Below, in pieces: positions 15,096 to 22,506 of a stretch of 48,476 bases of DNA (its first letter is position 1; each line of letters starts with the position of its first letter). The notes under the pieces are model-generated. The model saw nothing but the letters and a program-made list of their open reading frames with translations, did no database searches and had not been told where the DNA came from. Source of the stretch: UBA2093 sp044340485 (GTDB taxonomy: Bacteria; Actinomycetota; Acidimicrobiia; Acidimicrobiales; Ilumatobacteraceae). The stretch lies in contig JBIITN010000015.1 of NCBI GenBank assembly GCA_044340485.1, forward strand, positions 1-48,476, read 5' to 3'. Position numbers and translations under genes: made by a program.

Positions 15096-16732
15096 GACGT
15101 CACTCGAATTTGTCCATGATCTTGCACAACGCAAGTGTGGTGTTTCCAGGAATCTAATGTGACACCAAAATCACTGCGTCGATGGCAACCACGACTTTCT
15201 GTGCGCTGCTCTGCAGATGTCACTACTGCTAATGCAATAGTCAACAAATTAGTTGCTTCGAATGTCTTGCGATTTGGAACCACATCGCTTGACGCACACG
15301 ACAACAATTCATGTAACACCTCATCAGCAGTTGCCAGCCCTTCGGCATTACGAACCACACCAACATGTTTCGACATAGTGGAGCGCACTGCCACTCGATG
15401 CGATGCATCTAGAAGTGCACCTCGCTCGTCGTCTTCTTCCAGTGTGACTTCCTCAGGAAGTGACCAACTGAGATCGCGGCCCACTCGTGTCCCAGCAACC
15501 ACACCTTCCGTGAGACTGTTTGACGCCAAGCGATTCGCACCGTGCACGCCGGTACACGCAGCTTCTCCTACCGCAAACAAACCATGCAATGACGTGCGGC
15601 CACTCAGTGTTGCTGTGATCCCCCCACAGACATAGTGCGCAGCCGGTGCAACCGGAATGAGATCTTTCAACGGATCTATTCCCGCACTCATACACGATGC
15701 TGTAATTGACGGAAAACGTTGTGAGAAATTATCGACACCACGCGCATCGAGATACACATGGTCGTCCACACCATTAGGTGCTGTTGTCATACGCGCGCTA
15801 ATCGCAGCAGCCACCACGTCGCGCGGGGCAAGATCTTCTAATGGGTGCATGCCAGCCATCACACGCTCGCCGGCTGCATCAACGAGAAATGCTCCCTCTC
15901 CGCGCACCGCTTCACTAATTAAGGCTTGTTGGCCCGTGGCATCAGGACCACGCCACAGGACAGTGGGATGGAACTGAATGAACTCAAGATCGCGCACTTC
16001 CACTCCTGCGCGCATGGCGAGCGCAATGCCGTCTCCGGTCACTGCAGGAGGGTTCGACGTAGATGCATACACCTGCCCATAGCCACCAGTTGCAACAACA
16101 ACCGCTCGCGCACGGATATCACCAACACTTTCAACATCACCGGTGTCATCCAGCAATGCAACACGCACTCCTGCTACTGCACGCTTGCCACTTGAGGTGA
16201 ATCCGATTAACAGATCAAGCCCAAAGGCATGTTCAACGACATCAACTCCCGCGAGACGCACCGACTCATCGAGTGTTCGCTGGACCTCAGCTCCAGATTG
16301 ATCACCACCGGCGTGAACGATTCGTCGATGCGAATGACCACCCTCTTTGGTGAGTGCCACACCTTCATGTAAACCAGGATCAAACGACGCACCAAGGTTC
16401 ATCAAATACCGAATCGCGGTGGGCGCCTCTGCCACTAATTCACGTACTGCGCCTTCATCGCACAGCCCAGCACCGGCTTCCAACGTGTCACGCACGTGAT
16501 TTGCTAGTGAGTCGTCGGGATCAAGAACAGCTGCAAGGCCACCTTGTGCCCAACTTGTACTTCCGGCATCGAGAGTGTCTTTCGTGATGAGCACCACATC
16601 TCGCACTGGTCGCATCGCCAAAGCCGCGGATAACCCCGCGGCTCCCGAACCCAGCACCACCACATCGGTTTCAATAAACCATGTTGGTTCTGGTGCAAGA
16701 AGTTTGCTCGGTATGTCCTTATTCGCCGACAC
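15092..16732 (-). CDS. nadB: L-aspartate oxidase
   Basis: A flavoprotein of the succinate dehydrogenase/fumarate reductase flavin family, about 546 residues. It oxidises L-aspartate to iminoaspartate, which NadA uses. The FAD-binding start is VVVLGSGAAGLSAALAM. Further marks are GSTSWAQGGLAAVL, the active-site segment HSHRRIVHAGGDQSGAEVQ, EFIQFHPTVLW and the C-terminal ASNSLTEGVVAGTRVG. I prefer GTG 16732, which overlaps the nadA end by 14 bases. A TTG at 16753 is the other candidate and would add seven residues. It sits between nadA and nadC in one operon. Confidence 0.94.
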   Translation of the reverse strand: MSANKDIPSKLLAPEPTWFIETDVVVLGSGAAGLSAALAMRPVRDVVLITKDTLDAGSTSWAQGGLAAVLDPDDSLANHVRDTLEAGAGLCDEGAVRELVAEAPTAIRYLMNLGASFDPGLHEGVALTKEGGHSHRRIVHAGGDQSGAEVQRTLDESVRLAGVDVVEHAFGLDLLIGFTSSGKRAVAGVRVALLDDTGDVESVGDIRARAVVVATGGYGQVYASTSNPPAVTGDGIALAMRAGVEVRDLEFIQFHPTVLWRGPDATGQQALISEAVRGEGAFLVDAAGERVMAGMHPLEDLAPRDVVAAAISARMTTAPNGVDDHVYLDARGVDNFSQRFPSITASCMSAGIDPLKDLIPVAPAAHYVCGGITATLSGRTSLHGLFAVGEAACTGVHGANRLASNSLTEGVVAGTRVGRDLSWSLPEEVTLEEDDERGALLDASHRVAVRSTMSKHVGVVRNAEGLATADEVLHELLSCASSDVVPNRKTFEATNLLTIALAVVTSAEQRTESRGCHRRSDFGVTLDSWKHHTCVVQDHGQIRVTS

Positions 16733-17696
16733 GAGAAGGGGTTCCGATCGCAATCATGCGTTCGACTGATACACGTGCACGATCTGCGATGTCGGCGGGG
16801 ACGGTGACTTCGTCGTTCCCAGTGATCAACGCGTTTTCAAGTTTTTCCGGTGTAATCATTTTCATGTACTTACACACGGCTGCACGATTGACAGGTTCAA
16901 ATACTGTTTTTGTGTTTACTTTGCGCAGTTGATGCAACATGCCAGTCTCGGTTGCAACAAGAACTTTTTTTGCTTTTGTCTCTTTTGCGGCTGTCAACAT
17001 GCCGCCCGTCGACAAAATCTTGGTGCGTTCTTTTGGTACGACGCCTTCAGACGCAAGAAACATCGCACTTGTGGCACATCCGCACTCGGGGTGAATGAAC
17101 AACTCGGCTTCGGGTTCGGACTTCACAAGTTGTTTTAACTCCGAGCCATTAATGCCTGCGTGCACATGACATTCACCCATCCAGATGTGCATGTTGTCGC
17201 GTTTGGTCAAACGTTGCACATGTGCGCCGAGGAATTGGTCGGGACAGAACAGAATCTCTTTATCGAGGGGAATAGAAGCAACGACTTCAACAGCATTAGA
17301 ACTTGTGCAACAGATGTCGGTTTCTGCTTTTACAGCCGCCGTGGTGTTGACATAACTGACCACGACAGCACCAGGATGTTGCGATTTCCATTCACGTAAT
17401 TGATCGGCGGTGATGGTGTCGGCAAGTGAGCATCCGGCTTTCTCGTCGGGAATAATCACAGTTTTTTCAGGAGACAAAATTTTCGCAGTCTCTGCCATGA
17501 AGTGGACACCACAAAAGACAATTGTTGATTGTGGAACTTCAGCAGCGATGCGAGACAGTGCCAGTGAGTCACCTACGTGATGGGCAACATCTTGAATCTC
17601 CGGCACTTGATAGTTATGGGCCAAGATGACCGCGTCTCGTTCGTCGGCGAGTGCACGGATGCGCTGTGCCCAAGCGGCGTCTGCGATGTAGGTCAC
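16719..17696 (-). CDS. nadA: Quinolinate synthase
   Basis: A 325-residue [4Fe-4S] enzyme that joins iminoaspartate and dihydroxyacetone phosphate to make quinolinate. The three cluster cysteines are expected at Cys89 (DEKAGCSLAD), Cys176 (WMGECHVHAGI) and Cys275 (RAAVCKYMKM), spaced like the known ligands. AHNYQVPEIQDVAHHVGDS marks the first domain. The start is GTG 17696 with no Shine-Dalgarno. A TAGCCT box lies 7 bases upstream (17704-17709), so the mRNA is probably leaderless and this is the real operon promoter. nadB overlaps its 3' end. Confidence 0.95.
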   Translation of the reverse strand: MTYIADAAWAQRIRALADERDAVILAHNYQVPEIQDVAHHVGDSLALSRIAAEVPQSTIVFCGVHFMAETAKILSPEKTVIIPDEKAGCSLADTITADQLREWKSQHPGAVVVSYVNTTAAVKAETDICCTSSNAVEVVASIPLDKEILFCPDQFLGAHVQRLTKRDNMHIWMGECHVHAGINGSELKQLVKSEPEAELFIHPECGCATSAMFLASEGVVPKERTKILSTGGMLTAAKETKAKKVLVATETGMLHQLRKVNTKTVFEPVNRAAVCKYMKMITPEKLENALITGNDEVTVPADIADRARVSVERMIAIGTPSRVGE

Positions 17697-17703
17697 GAAA
17701 ACA

Positions 17704-17709
17704 AGGCTA
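17704..17709 (-). promoter_or_regulatory. -10 box for a leaderless nadABC mRNA
   Basis: TAGCCT on the minus strand ends 7 bases before the nadA GTG. The sequence between (TGTTTTC) has no ribosome-binding motif. No convincing -35 hexamer was found. Confidence 0.5.
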
Positions 17710-17768
17710 GAACGCGATTTGAGACTTTGCTCGCTTGTGAATGGTTTCCGTATCTGTGCCTGTTGGAT

Positions 17769-18287
17769 CTATGCCTGCTGGGCCACTGGGGGGTCGTACC
17801 AATAACTGTGAATGGCCTCGGCGAGCGAGCCCGTTGCACTGCCGTCATCAATCACAACATCATCTGGTTCGTCTTGAAAGCGAATAACGCTTGCCACCCC
17901 CGCATCACATACGACCACGACGAGTCGGACGCGACGACGTAAAGCATGTTCGCTAGGGGCTCCTTCCACGCTTCCTCCGGGACCAAGCGGTGCTGCCCAT
18001 CCGGTTGTCACAATCGCAGCCGCATGAAACATGCGACCAAGCGATGACGTTGGTGCTTCCAGCAATTCATACACATCAGGATGCTGAACAAGAAAAGACA
18101 CACGTAATGCATCAATACGTTCGTTATGAACACTGTGGACGTCATCAATAGTGACGCCATACAAATGCGCGCCCGACATTTCGAATGAATCAATCAAGTC
18201 ATGAATATGTTGTTCGACGAGAGTTGCAGTAGCGAGAACGGGAACGTCAAGAGGTTGAACAGGTACGTCAGGATTCATGTCGTGCAT
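17769..18287 (-). CDS. Conserved hypothetical protein between the IclR gene and nadA
   Basis: A 172-residue acidic soluble protein that I do not recognise. It has no signal peptide, no membrane segment and no obvious catalytic motif. The middle part includes LGRMFHAAAIVTTGWAAPLG and RLVVVVCDAGVASVIRFQDE, which suggests a compact alpha/beta fold. Two in-frame ATGs (18287 and 18278) are possible starts. It begins 28 bases after the IclR stop, probably on the same transcript, while nadA downstream seems to have its own promoter. Confidence 0.65.
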   Translation of the reverse strand: MHDMNPDVPVQPLDVPVLATATLVEQHIHDLIDSFEMSGAHLYGVTIDDVHSVHNERIDALRVSFLVQHPDVYELLEAPTSSLGRMFHAAAIVTTGWAAPLGPGGSVEGAPSEHALRRRVRLVVVVCDAGVASVIRFQDEPDDVVIDDGSATGSLAEAIHSYWYDPPVAQQA

Positions 18288-18315
18288 GTGTATGCACGCA
18301 ATAATGCGCTGGCAG

Positions 18316-18957
18316 TTACGGACGAACTAGAGAACGCGCAGCCGCTACTACTTGTGCGCCAAACATACGTCCAGGATGCGATGTGATGCGCTCTAACGGA
18401 CCTGACAAACTCAAGGCCGCAATCACTTCACCGTCGCCATCACAAATAGGTGCACTTACTGATGCCACACCTTTTTCGCGGTCCTCGCTGGTTTCGATCC
18501 ACCCGTCACGCGAGAGCATCTGCCCCGACAACACGCGACCAGCTGATCCTCTATCTAACGGCAGCAATGCGCCTTCGGGAACGATCCAGCGAAGTCCGTG
18601 TGTTGATTCAAATGATGCAACGCAGCGTCTGCCATCTCCTTCAGGTACGTACAACTGCACGCTCTCACTCGTGTCATCGCGAAGTTGACGCGCCACTTCA
18701 CGCGCACGTTGAATCCACGGAAATTGCTCGGTGGCAGCGCGACCAAGCCCAACAAGTGAGACACCCACACAAAAAAGACCATTGTCGTCACGTCGCACGG
18801 CACCGTGATGCTCAAGCGCCAAGAGCAACCTGTGGGCGGTGGCGCGGGGAAGCCCCGTGCGATCAACCACGTCAGATAACGATGCGGGGTTCGTTACAAG
18901 AACGTTCAACACAAGAAACGCTTTGTCGAGAACTCCGACGCCTGATACACTGTCCAT
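18316..18957 (-). CDS. IclR family regulator, LtbR/NdgR type (leucine biosynthesis)
   Basis: A 213-residue IclR-family regulator. The N-terminal winged helix (about 5-65) includes SLSDVVDRTGLPRATAHRLL, and the C-terminal effector domain (about 75-213) has VPLDRGSAGRVLSG-like and GVASVSAPICDGDGEVIAAL segments. It is divergent from leuCD. This is the exact setting of LtbR in Corynebacterium and NdgR in Streptomyces, which control leuCD and other amino acid genes, so that role is inferred. ATG 18957 gives the normal length. Two repeated operator-like elements lie in the 89-base gap to leuC. Confidence 0.9.
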   Translation of the reverse strand: MDSVSGVGVLDKAFLVLNVLVTNPASLSDVVDRTGLPRATAHRLLLALEHHGAVRRDDNGLFCVGVSLVGLGRAATEQFPWIQRAREVARQLRDDTSESVQLYVPEGDGRRCVASFESTHGLRWIVPEGALLPLDRGSAGRVLSGQMLSRDGWIETSEDREKGVASVSAPICDGDGEVIAALSLSGPLERITSHPGRMFGAQVVAAARSLVRP

Positions 18958-18972
18958 TAGTTGGGAAGTGTA

Positions 18973-19018
18973 TCTCACATTATGAGACAGTCAAATTACT
19001 GAGACAGTCACATTGTGA
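18973..19018 (+). promoter_or_regulatory. Operator array between the IclR gene and leuC
   Basis: The gap holds a palindrome TCTCA-N5-TGAGA (18973-18987), a perfect 11-base direct repeat TGAGACAGTCA at 18983-18993 and 19000-19010 (17-base period), and a second palindrome TCACA-T-TGTGA (19008-19018). The whole array is roughly a mirror of itself. It is the likely binding region for the IclR regulator acting on both genes. Confidence 0.65.
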
Positions 19019-19046
19019 GATCCGTACAAGATGAAAGAAGGGCGTA

Positions 19047-20447
19047 ATGAGTACTCCAAAGACTCTCCCGCAAAAAGTGTGGGACGCACATGTCGTCCAT
19101 TCCGCTCCAGGCGAAGCGGATCTTCTCTATATCGATTTACATCTCATTCATGAAGTGACAAGCCCACAAGCCTTCGACGGTTTGCGTTTAACCGGTCGCA
19201 CAGTTCGCCGACCCGAATTGACTATTGCAACTGAAGACCACAACGTGCCAACAGAAAACATCGACCAGCCAATCGCTGATCCGATCTCGGCAAAGCAAGT
19301 TCAAGTGTTACGAGACAACGCTAAGGAATTCGACATCACTCTTTTCCCCATGGGTGATCCCGGTCAGGGCATTGTGCACGTCATCGGTCCAGAACAAGGT
19401 CGCACGCTTCCCGGCATGACCATTGTGTGCGGTGACAGCCATACAGCAACACACGGCGCATTTGGTGCGCTCGCATTTGGTATTGGCACGAGCGAAGTTG
19501 AGCATGTGCTTGCAACACAAACGTTGCCTCAATCACGTCCCAAGTGGATGGCGATCAACGTGGAAGGTGACGCGCCTGAAGGCGTCACGGCTAAGGACAT
19601 CATCCTTGCAATCATTGGCACCATCGGTACGGGTGGCGGTATCGGACATATCATCGAATACCGCGGTTCGGCTATTCGCGCATTGTCAATGGAAGGACGC
19701 ATGACGGTATGCAACATGTCGATTGAAGCTGGTGCACGCGCAGGTCTCATCGCACCTGATGACACAACGTTTGAGTATTTAAAGGGACGCATGCACGCAC
19801 CAAAGGGTGCCGAGTGGGACAAAGCTGTTGAAGCGTGGAAACAACTGCGCACCGACGATGGCGCAAAATGGGATAAAGAAGTCACCATTGACGCAACGAA
19901 GTTGACGCCATTTGTGTCGTGGGGAACAAACCCCGCACAGGTGCTGCCCATTAATGCATCGGTACCGTCGCCAAGTGATGCGCCCGATGCGCAAACTGCT
20001 GACACTATTTCTCGTGCGCTTGAGTACATGGGTTTGACAGCCGGTACAAAGATTCGTGACATTGAAGTCGACACCGTGTTTATTGGTTCATGCACGAACA
20101 GTCGCATTGAAGACTTGCGCGCTGCAGCTGCTGTATTGAAAGGCCGCAAAGTGTCGGTAAAGCGCACAATGGTGGTCCCTGGCAGTCATGCGGTTCGTAA
20201 TCAGGCAATGGCAGAAGGACTCGACAAGATCTTCATCGAAGCAGGAGCTGATTGGCGCGAGCCTGGTTGCTCAATGTGTTTGGCGATGAACCCCGACAAG
20301 TTGGCTCCCGGTGAACGCGCAGCAAGTACGAGCAACCGCAACTTTGAAGGACGCCAAGGACGCGGTGGACGCACTCACCTTGTCTCCCCCGCTGTTGCCG
20401 CTGCCACAGCCGTTGCAGGCCACTTCGCAACACCAGCAGATCTGTAA
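19047..20447 (+). CDS. leuC: 3-isopropylmalate dehydratase large subunit
   Basis: A 466-residue aconitase-family subunit. With LeuD it isomerises 2- to 3-isopropylmalate. The [4Fe-4S] ligands are Cys349 (FIGSCTNSRIEDLR), Cys408 and Cys411 (REPGCSMCLAMNPD). The N-terminal KTLPQKVWDAHVV and VCGDSHTATHGAFGALAFGI are family signatures. AAGAAGGG lies before the ATG as ribosome site. leuD follows 24 bases downstream. Transcription is probably controlled by the divergent IclR regulator. Confidence 0.96.
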   Translation: MSTPKTLPQKVWDAHVVHSAPGEADLLYIDLHLIHEVTSPQAFDGLRLTGRTVRRPELTIATEDHNVPTENIDQPIADPISAKQVQVLRDNAKEFDITLFPMGDPGQGIVHVIGPEQGRTLPGMTIVCGDSHTATHGAFGALAFGIGTSEVEHVLATQTLPQSRPKWMAINVEGDAPEGVTAKDIILAIIGTIGTGGGIGHIIEYRGSAIRALSMEGRMTVCNMSIEAGARAGLIAPDDTTFEYLKGRMHAPKGAEWDKAVEAWKQLRTDDGAKWDKEVTIDATKLTPFVSWGTNPAQVLPINASVPSPSDAPDAQTADTISRALEYMGLTAGTKIRDIEVDTVFIGSCTNSRIEDLRAAAAVLKGRKVSVKRTMVVPGSHAVRNQAMAEGLDKIFIEAGADWREPGCSMCLAMNPDKLAPGERAASTSNRNFEGRQGRGGRTHLVSPAVAAATAVAGHFATPADL

Positions 20448-20471
20448 TTACGACGAAAAGGAAAAACGATA

Positions 20472-21062
20472 ATGAAATCAGTACAAATCATTACCGGTCG
20501 CGCGATTCCGTTGAAGCGCAGCGACGTTGACACCGACCAAATCATTCCTGCTGATTGGCTGAAGCGCGTTGAACGCACTGGTTTTGAAGCTGGATTATTT
20601 TCGACATGGCGCGATGATCGTGACTTTGTGTTCAACGATCAACGCTATGCGGGTGCAACAATCCTGGTCGCTGGTCCAAGTTTTGGTGTTGGTTCTTCTC
20701 GCGAACATGCCGTGTGGGCAATCCAGCAATACGGTTTTGATGCAGTCATTGCTCCAAGTTTCAGCGACATCTTCCGCAATAACTGCACCAAGAACGGTCT
20801 TGTTCCTGTTGTATTGCCAGAAACCGTGGTGCAAAAACTATGGGACCTCATTGAGAAGGATCCATCAATTGAAATAACGGTCGACATGGAACGACTTGCC
20901 GTGGAAGTACCAAAAGCAGGTATCACCGAATCATTCCCAATGGATGCAGCGACGCAACATCGTTTCTTAAACGGTCTTGATGACATCGGCATCACGTTGT
21001 CTCATCAAAGTGACATCGACGACTTCGAGCGCAATCGCCCATCGTGGCTTGTAACGCGCTAG
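20472..21062 (+). CDS. leuD: 3-isopropylmalate dehydratase small subunit
   Basis: A 196-residue swivel-domain subunit of isopropylmalate isomerase. Conserved segments are GRAIPLKRSDVDTDQIIPAD near the N-terminus, GPSFGVGSSREHAVWAIQQY and FSDIFRNNCTKNGLVPVVL. The length is normal. AAGGA lies about 10 bases before the ATG. It ends 9 bases from the stop of the convergent helicase gene, with no terminator visible between them. Confidence 0.96.
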   Translation: MKSVQIITGRAIPLKRSDVDTDQIIPADWLKRVERTGFEAGLFSTWRDDRDFVFNDQRYAGATILVAGPSFGVGSSREHAVWAIQQYGFDAVIAPSFSDIFRNNCTKNGLVPVVLPETVVQKLWDLIEKDPSIEITVDMERLAVEVPKAGITESFPMDAATQHRFLNGLDDIGITLSHQSDIDDFERNRPSWLVTR

Positions 21063-21071
21063 GTCGAAAAC

Positions 21072-22271
21072 TTATTTCAAAAACTGCGACAAATCAGCAA
21101 GTCGCGCATCGTTGCTAAACACTTCTGTTGGAAGTTCAGTTGGCAACTTTAAGGCACGCTGAATAATTCGACACGTGGTGTGCTGGTTATATTCGGCCAT
21201 CGTGACGGCAAAGCCATCGCGACCAGCACGTGCCGTGCGACCAGAACGATGCAAATACGTTTTGCTGTCGATTGGTGGTTCGTAATGAATCACCACCGCG
21301 ACATCGTCGATGTCGATACCACGCGCAGCAACGTCGGTAGCAACCAACACTGTAATTTCTCCTCGAGTAAAGCGTGCGAGAGCTTTCTCACGAGCCGCTT
21401 GTGAAAGATCACCGTGCAGTGCGGCCACCTTTGCATCAAGGTCGCGGAGATTGTCGGCAACACGATCACACAGTCGTTTTGTATCGCAGAACACCACAGT
21501 CTTGCCGTTGGTCTTTGCGATGGCTGCCACGACTTTGTCTTTGTCCATTCGGTGGACACCAAGAAACACATGATGCATTGTGCCAACGGTGTCGGTTGGT
21601 GAATCGATTGATACTTCCGCTGGTGACTTCATGTACCGACGGACAAGATTGCCTACCTGGCCATCGAGCGTTGCTGAAAACAACATTGTTTGATGCTCAG
21701 CAGTGACATGTCGCAAAATCCACTCGACTTGTGGAGTGAACCCTTCATCTGCCATACGGTCAGCTTCATCAAGCACGACAACTTCAATGTCGCTTAGCGA
21801 TACTTCTCCGGACTTCATGAGATCGATGAGTCGTAACGGCGTCGCCACAACAATTTCGATGCCTTTAGCCAACGCATCGACTTGATCATCACGCGATGCG
21901 CCACCGTACACAGCCAAGATGCGACGCTCACACGCCTCTCCAATTGGCGAAAGGACCTCGGCAACTTGTAGTGCCAACTCGCGCGTGGGGACCAGCACTA
22001 ACCCACGGGGTGCACGTACGGTTGTTGCACGACCGACGCGGGCAATCATCGGCACGCCAAAGGCGAGTGTCTTGCCAGAACCGGTACGTGCACGACCGCA
22101 CAGATCAACGCCTGTCAATGCAACGGGAATTGCTTCTGTTTGGATCGCAAATGGACTGGCAAACCCAGCGCGGGCAAGTCCGGCGTCGACGTGGGCGGGA
22201 ACGCCGAGGGCTGCAAAGCCGGTGGGTGGAGAAATGATGGAGTCAGTGCCCGAGGTATGTAAGGGGGTCAT
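21072..22271 (-). CDS. DEAD-box ATP-dependent RNA helicase
   Basis: A 399-residue DEAD-box helicase with only the two RecA-like domains and little C-terminal extension. Motifs in order: Q-motif region FAALGVPAHV to FAIQTEAIPVAL, motif I ARTGSGKT (61-68), Ia PTRELALQ, Ib TPLRLID, II VLDEADRM, III FSATL, IV-V VFCDTKR and VATDVAARGIDIDDV, VI HRSGRTARAGRDG. It would remodel RNA or RNP complexes, for instance in ribosome assembly or mRNA decay. ATG 22271 gives a normal N-terminus; a start 28 codons upstream is possible but would overlap the leuA leader promoter. A TACCCT box stands 10 bases upstream. Confidence 0.92.
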   Translation of the reverse strand: MTPLHTSGTDSIISPPTGFAALGVPAHVDAGLARAGFASPFAIQTEAIPVALTGVDLCGRARTGSGKTLAFGVPMIARVGRATTVRAPRGLVLVPTRELALQVAEVLSPIGEACERRILAVYGGASRDDQVDALAKGIEIVVATPLRLIDLMKSGEVSLSDIEVVVLDEADRMADEGFTPQVEWILRHVTAEHQTMLFSATLDGQVGNLVRRYMKSPAEVSIDSPTDTVGTMHHVFLGVHRMDKDKVVAAIAKTNGKTVVFCDTKRLCDRVADNLRDLDAKVAALHGDLSQAAREKALARFTRGEITVLVATDVAARGIDIDDVAVVIHYEPPIDSKTYLHRSGRTARAGRDGFAVTMAEYNQHTTCRIIQRALKLPTELPTEVFSNDARLADLSQFLK

Positions 22272-22340
22272 GTTGCTGTTCAGGGTAGCGGTGTGCGTTC
22301 GTTGCGAACCGTTTTGCTCGCAACAACTACAAAATGGCGA

Positions 22341-22346
22341 TACAGT
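22341..22346 (+). promoter_or_regulatory. -10 box of the leuA leader transcript
   Basis: TACAGT ends 8 bases before the ATG of the leucine leader peptide, without a Shine-Dalgarno between. No good -35 hexamer is seen. Placement matches the leaderless pattern seen elsewhere in the window. Confidence 0.5.
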
Positions 22347-22354
22347 ATGACCCA

Positions 22355-22390
22355 ATGAACGCCGCTCGCACCCTCCTTCTTCTTATGTAA
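22355..22390 (+). CDS. leuA leader peptide, four consecutive Leu (11 aa)
   Basis: An 11-codon ORF encoding MNAARTLLLLM, with Leu codons CTC CTT CTT CTT just before Met and the stop TAA. It lies 117 bases before leuA and is followed at once by two hairpins, the second a terminator. This is the hallmark of leucine-sensing transcription attenuation. Translation probably starts on a leaderless mRNA (TACAGT 8 bases upstream). Confidence 0.88.
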   Translation: MNAARTLLLLM

Positions 22391-22452
22391 CGGCAACAGC
22401 CGCATATTGCTGTTGTCGAACCTCTCGCGCCTTTTGGCCCGGGGGGTTTTTT
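22391..22452 (+). terminator. leuA attenuator: leader hairpin plus intrinsic terminator
   Basis: Directly after the leader stop codon comes a 10-bp stem CGGCAACAGC / GCTGTTGTCG (22391-22400 with 22409-22418, one G-U pair). Next is a terminator stem AACCTCTCG / CGGGGGGTT (22419-22427 with 22440-22448), with an inner GCC-TTTT-GGC, running into a six-T tract (22447-22452). leuA begins 54 bases beyond. The layout mirrors that of the cimA leader. Confidence 0.85.
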
Positions 22453-22506
22453 GTTGCCCCAGAAGATTTTGAGAAGCGTCACCACACACACCAAAAGGAC
22501 CAGACC

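Noticed and set aside
18450..19034. Open frame of 194 codons antisense to the IclR gene
   Set aside because: Arg/His/Cys-rich translation with no fold signal; it would also run across the operator region.
19529..20167. Open frame of 212 codons antisense to leuC
   Set aside because: leuC is certain; the antisense composition (Ser, Arg, Pro, Met rich) is that of a shadow frame, without ribosome site or motif.
22272..22355. Helicase start extended 28 codons upstream
   Set aside because: The extension is Cys/Ser/Thr-rich, unlike helicase N-termini, and would cross the leuA leader promoter.
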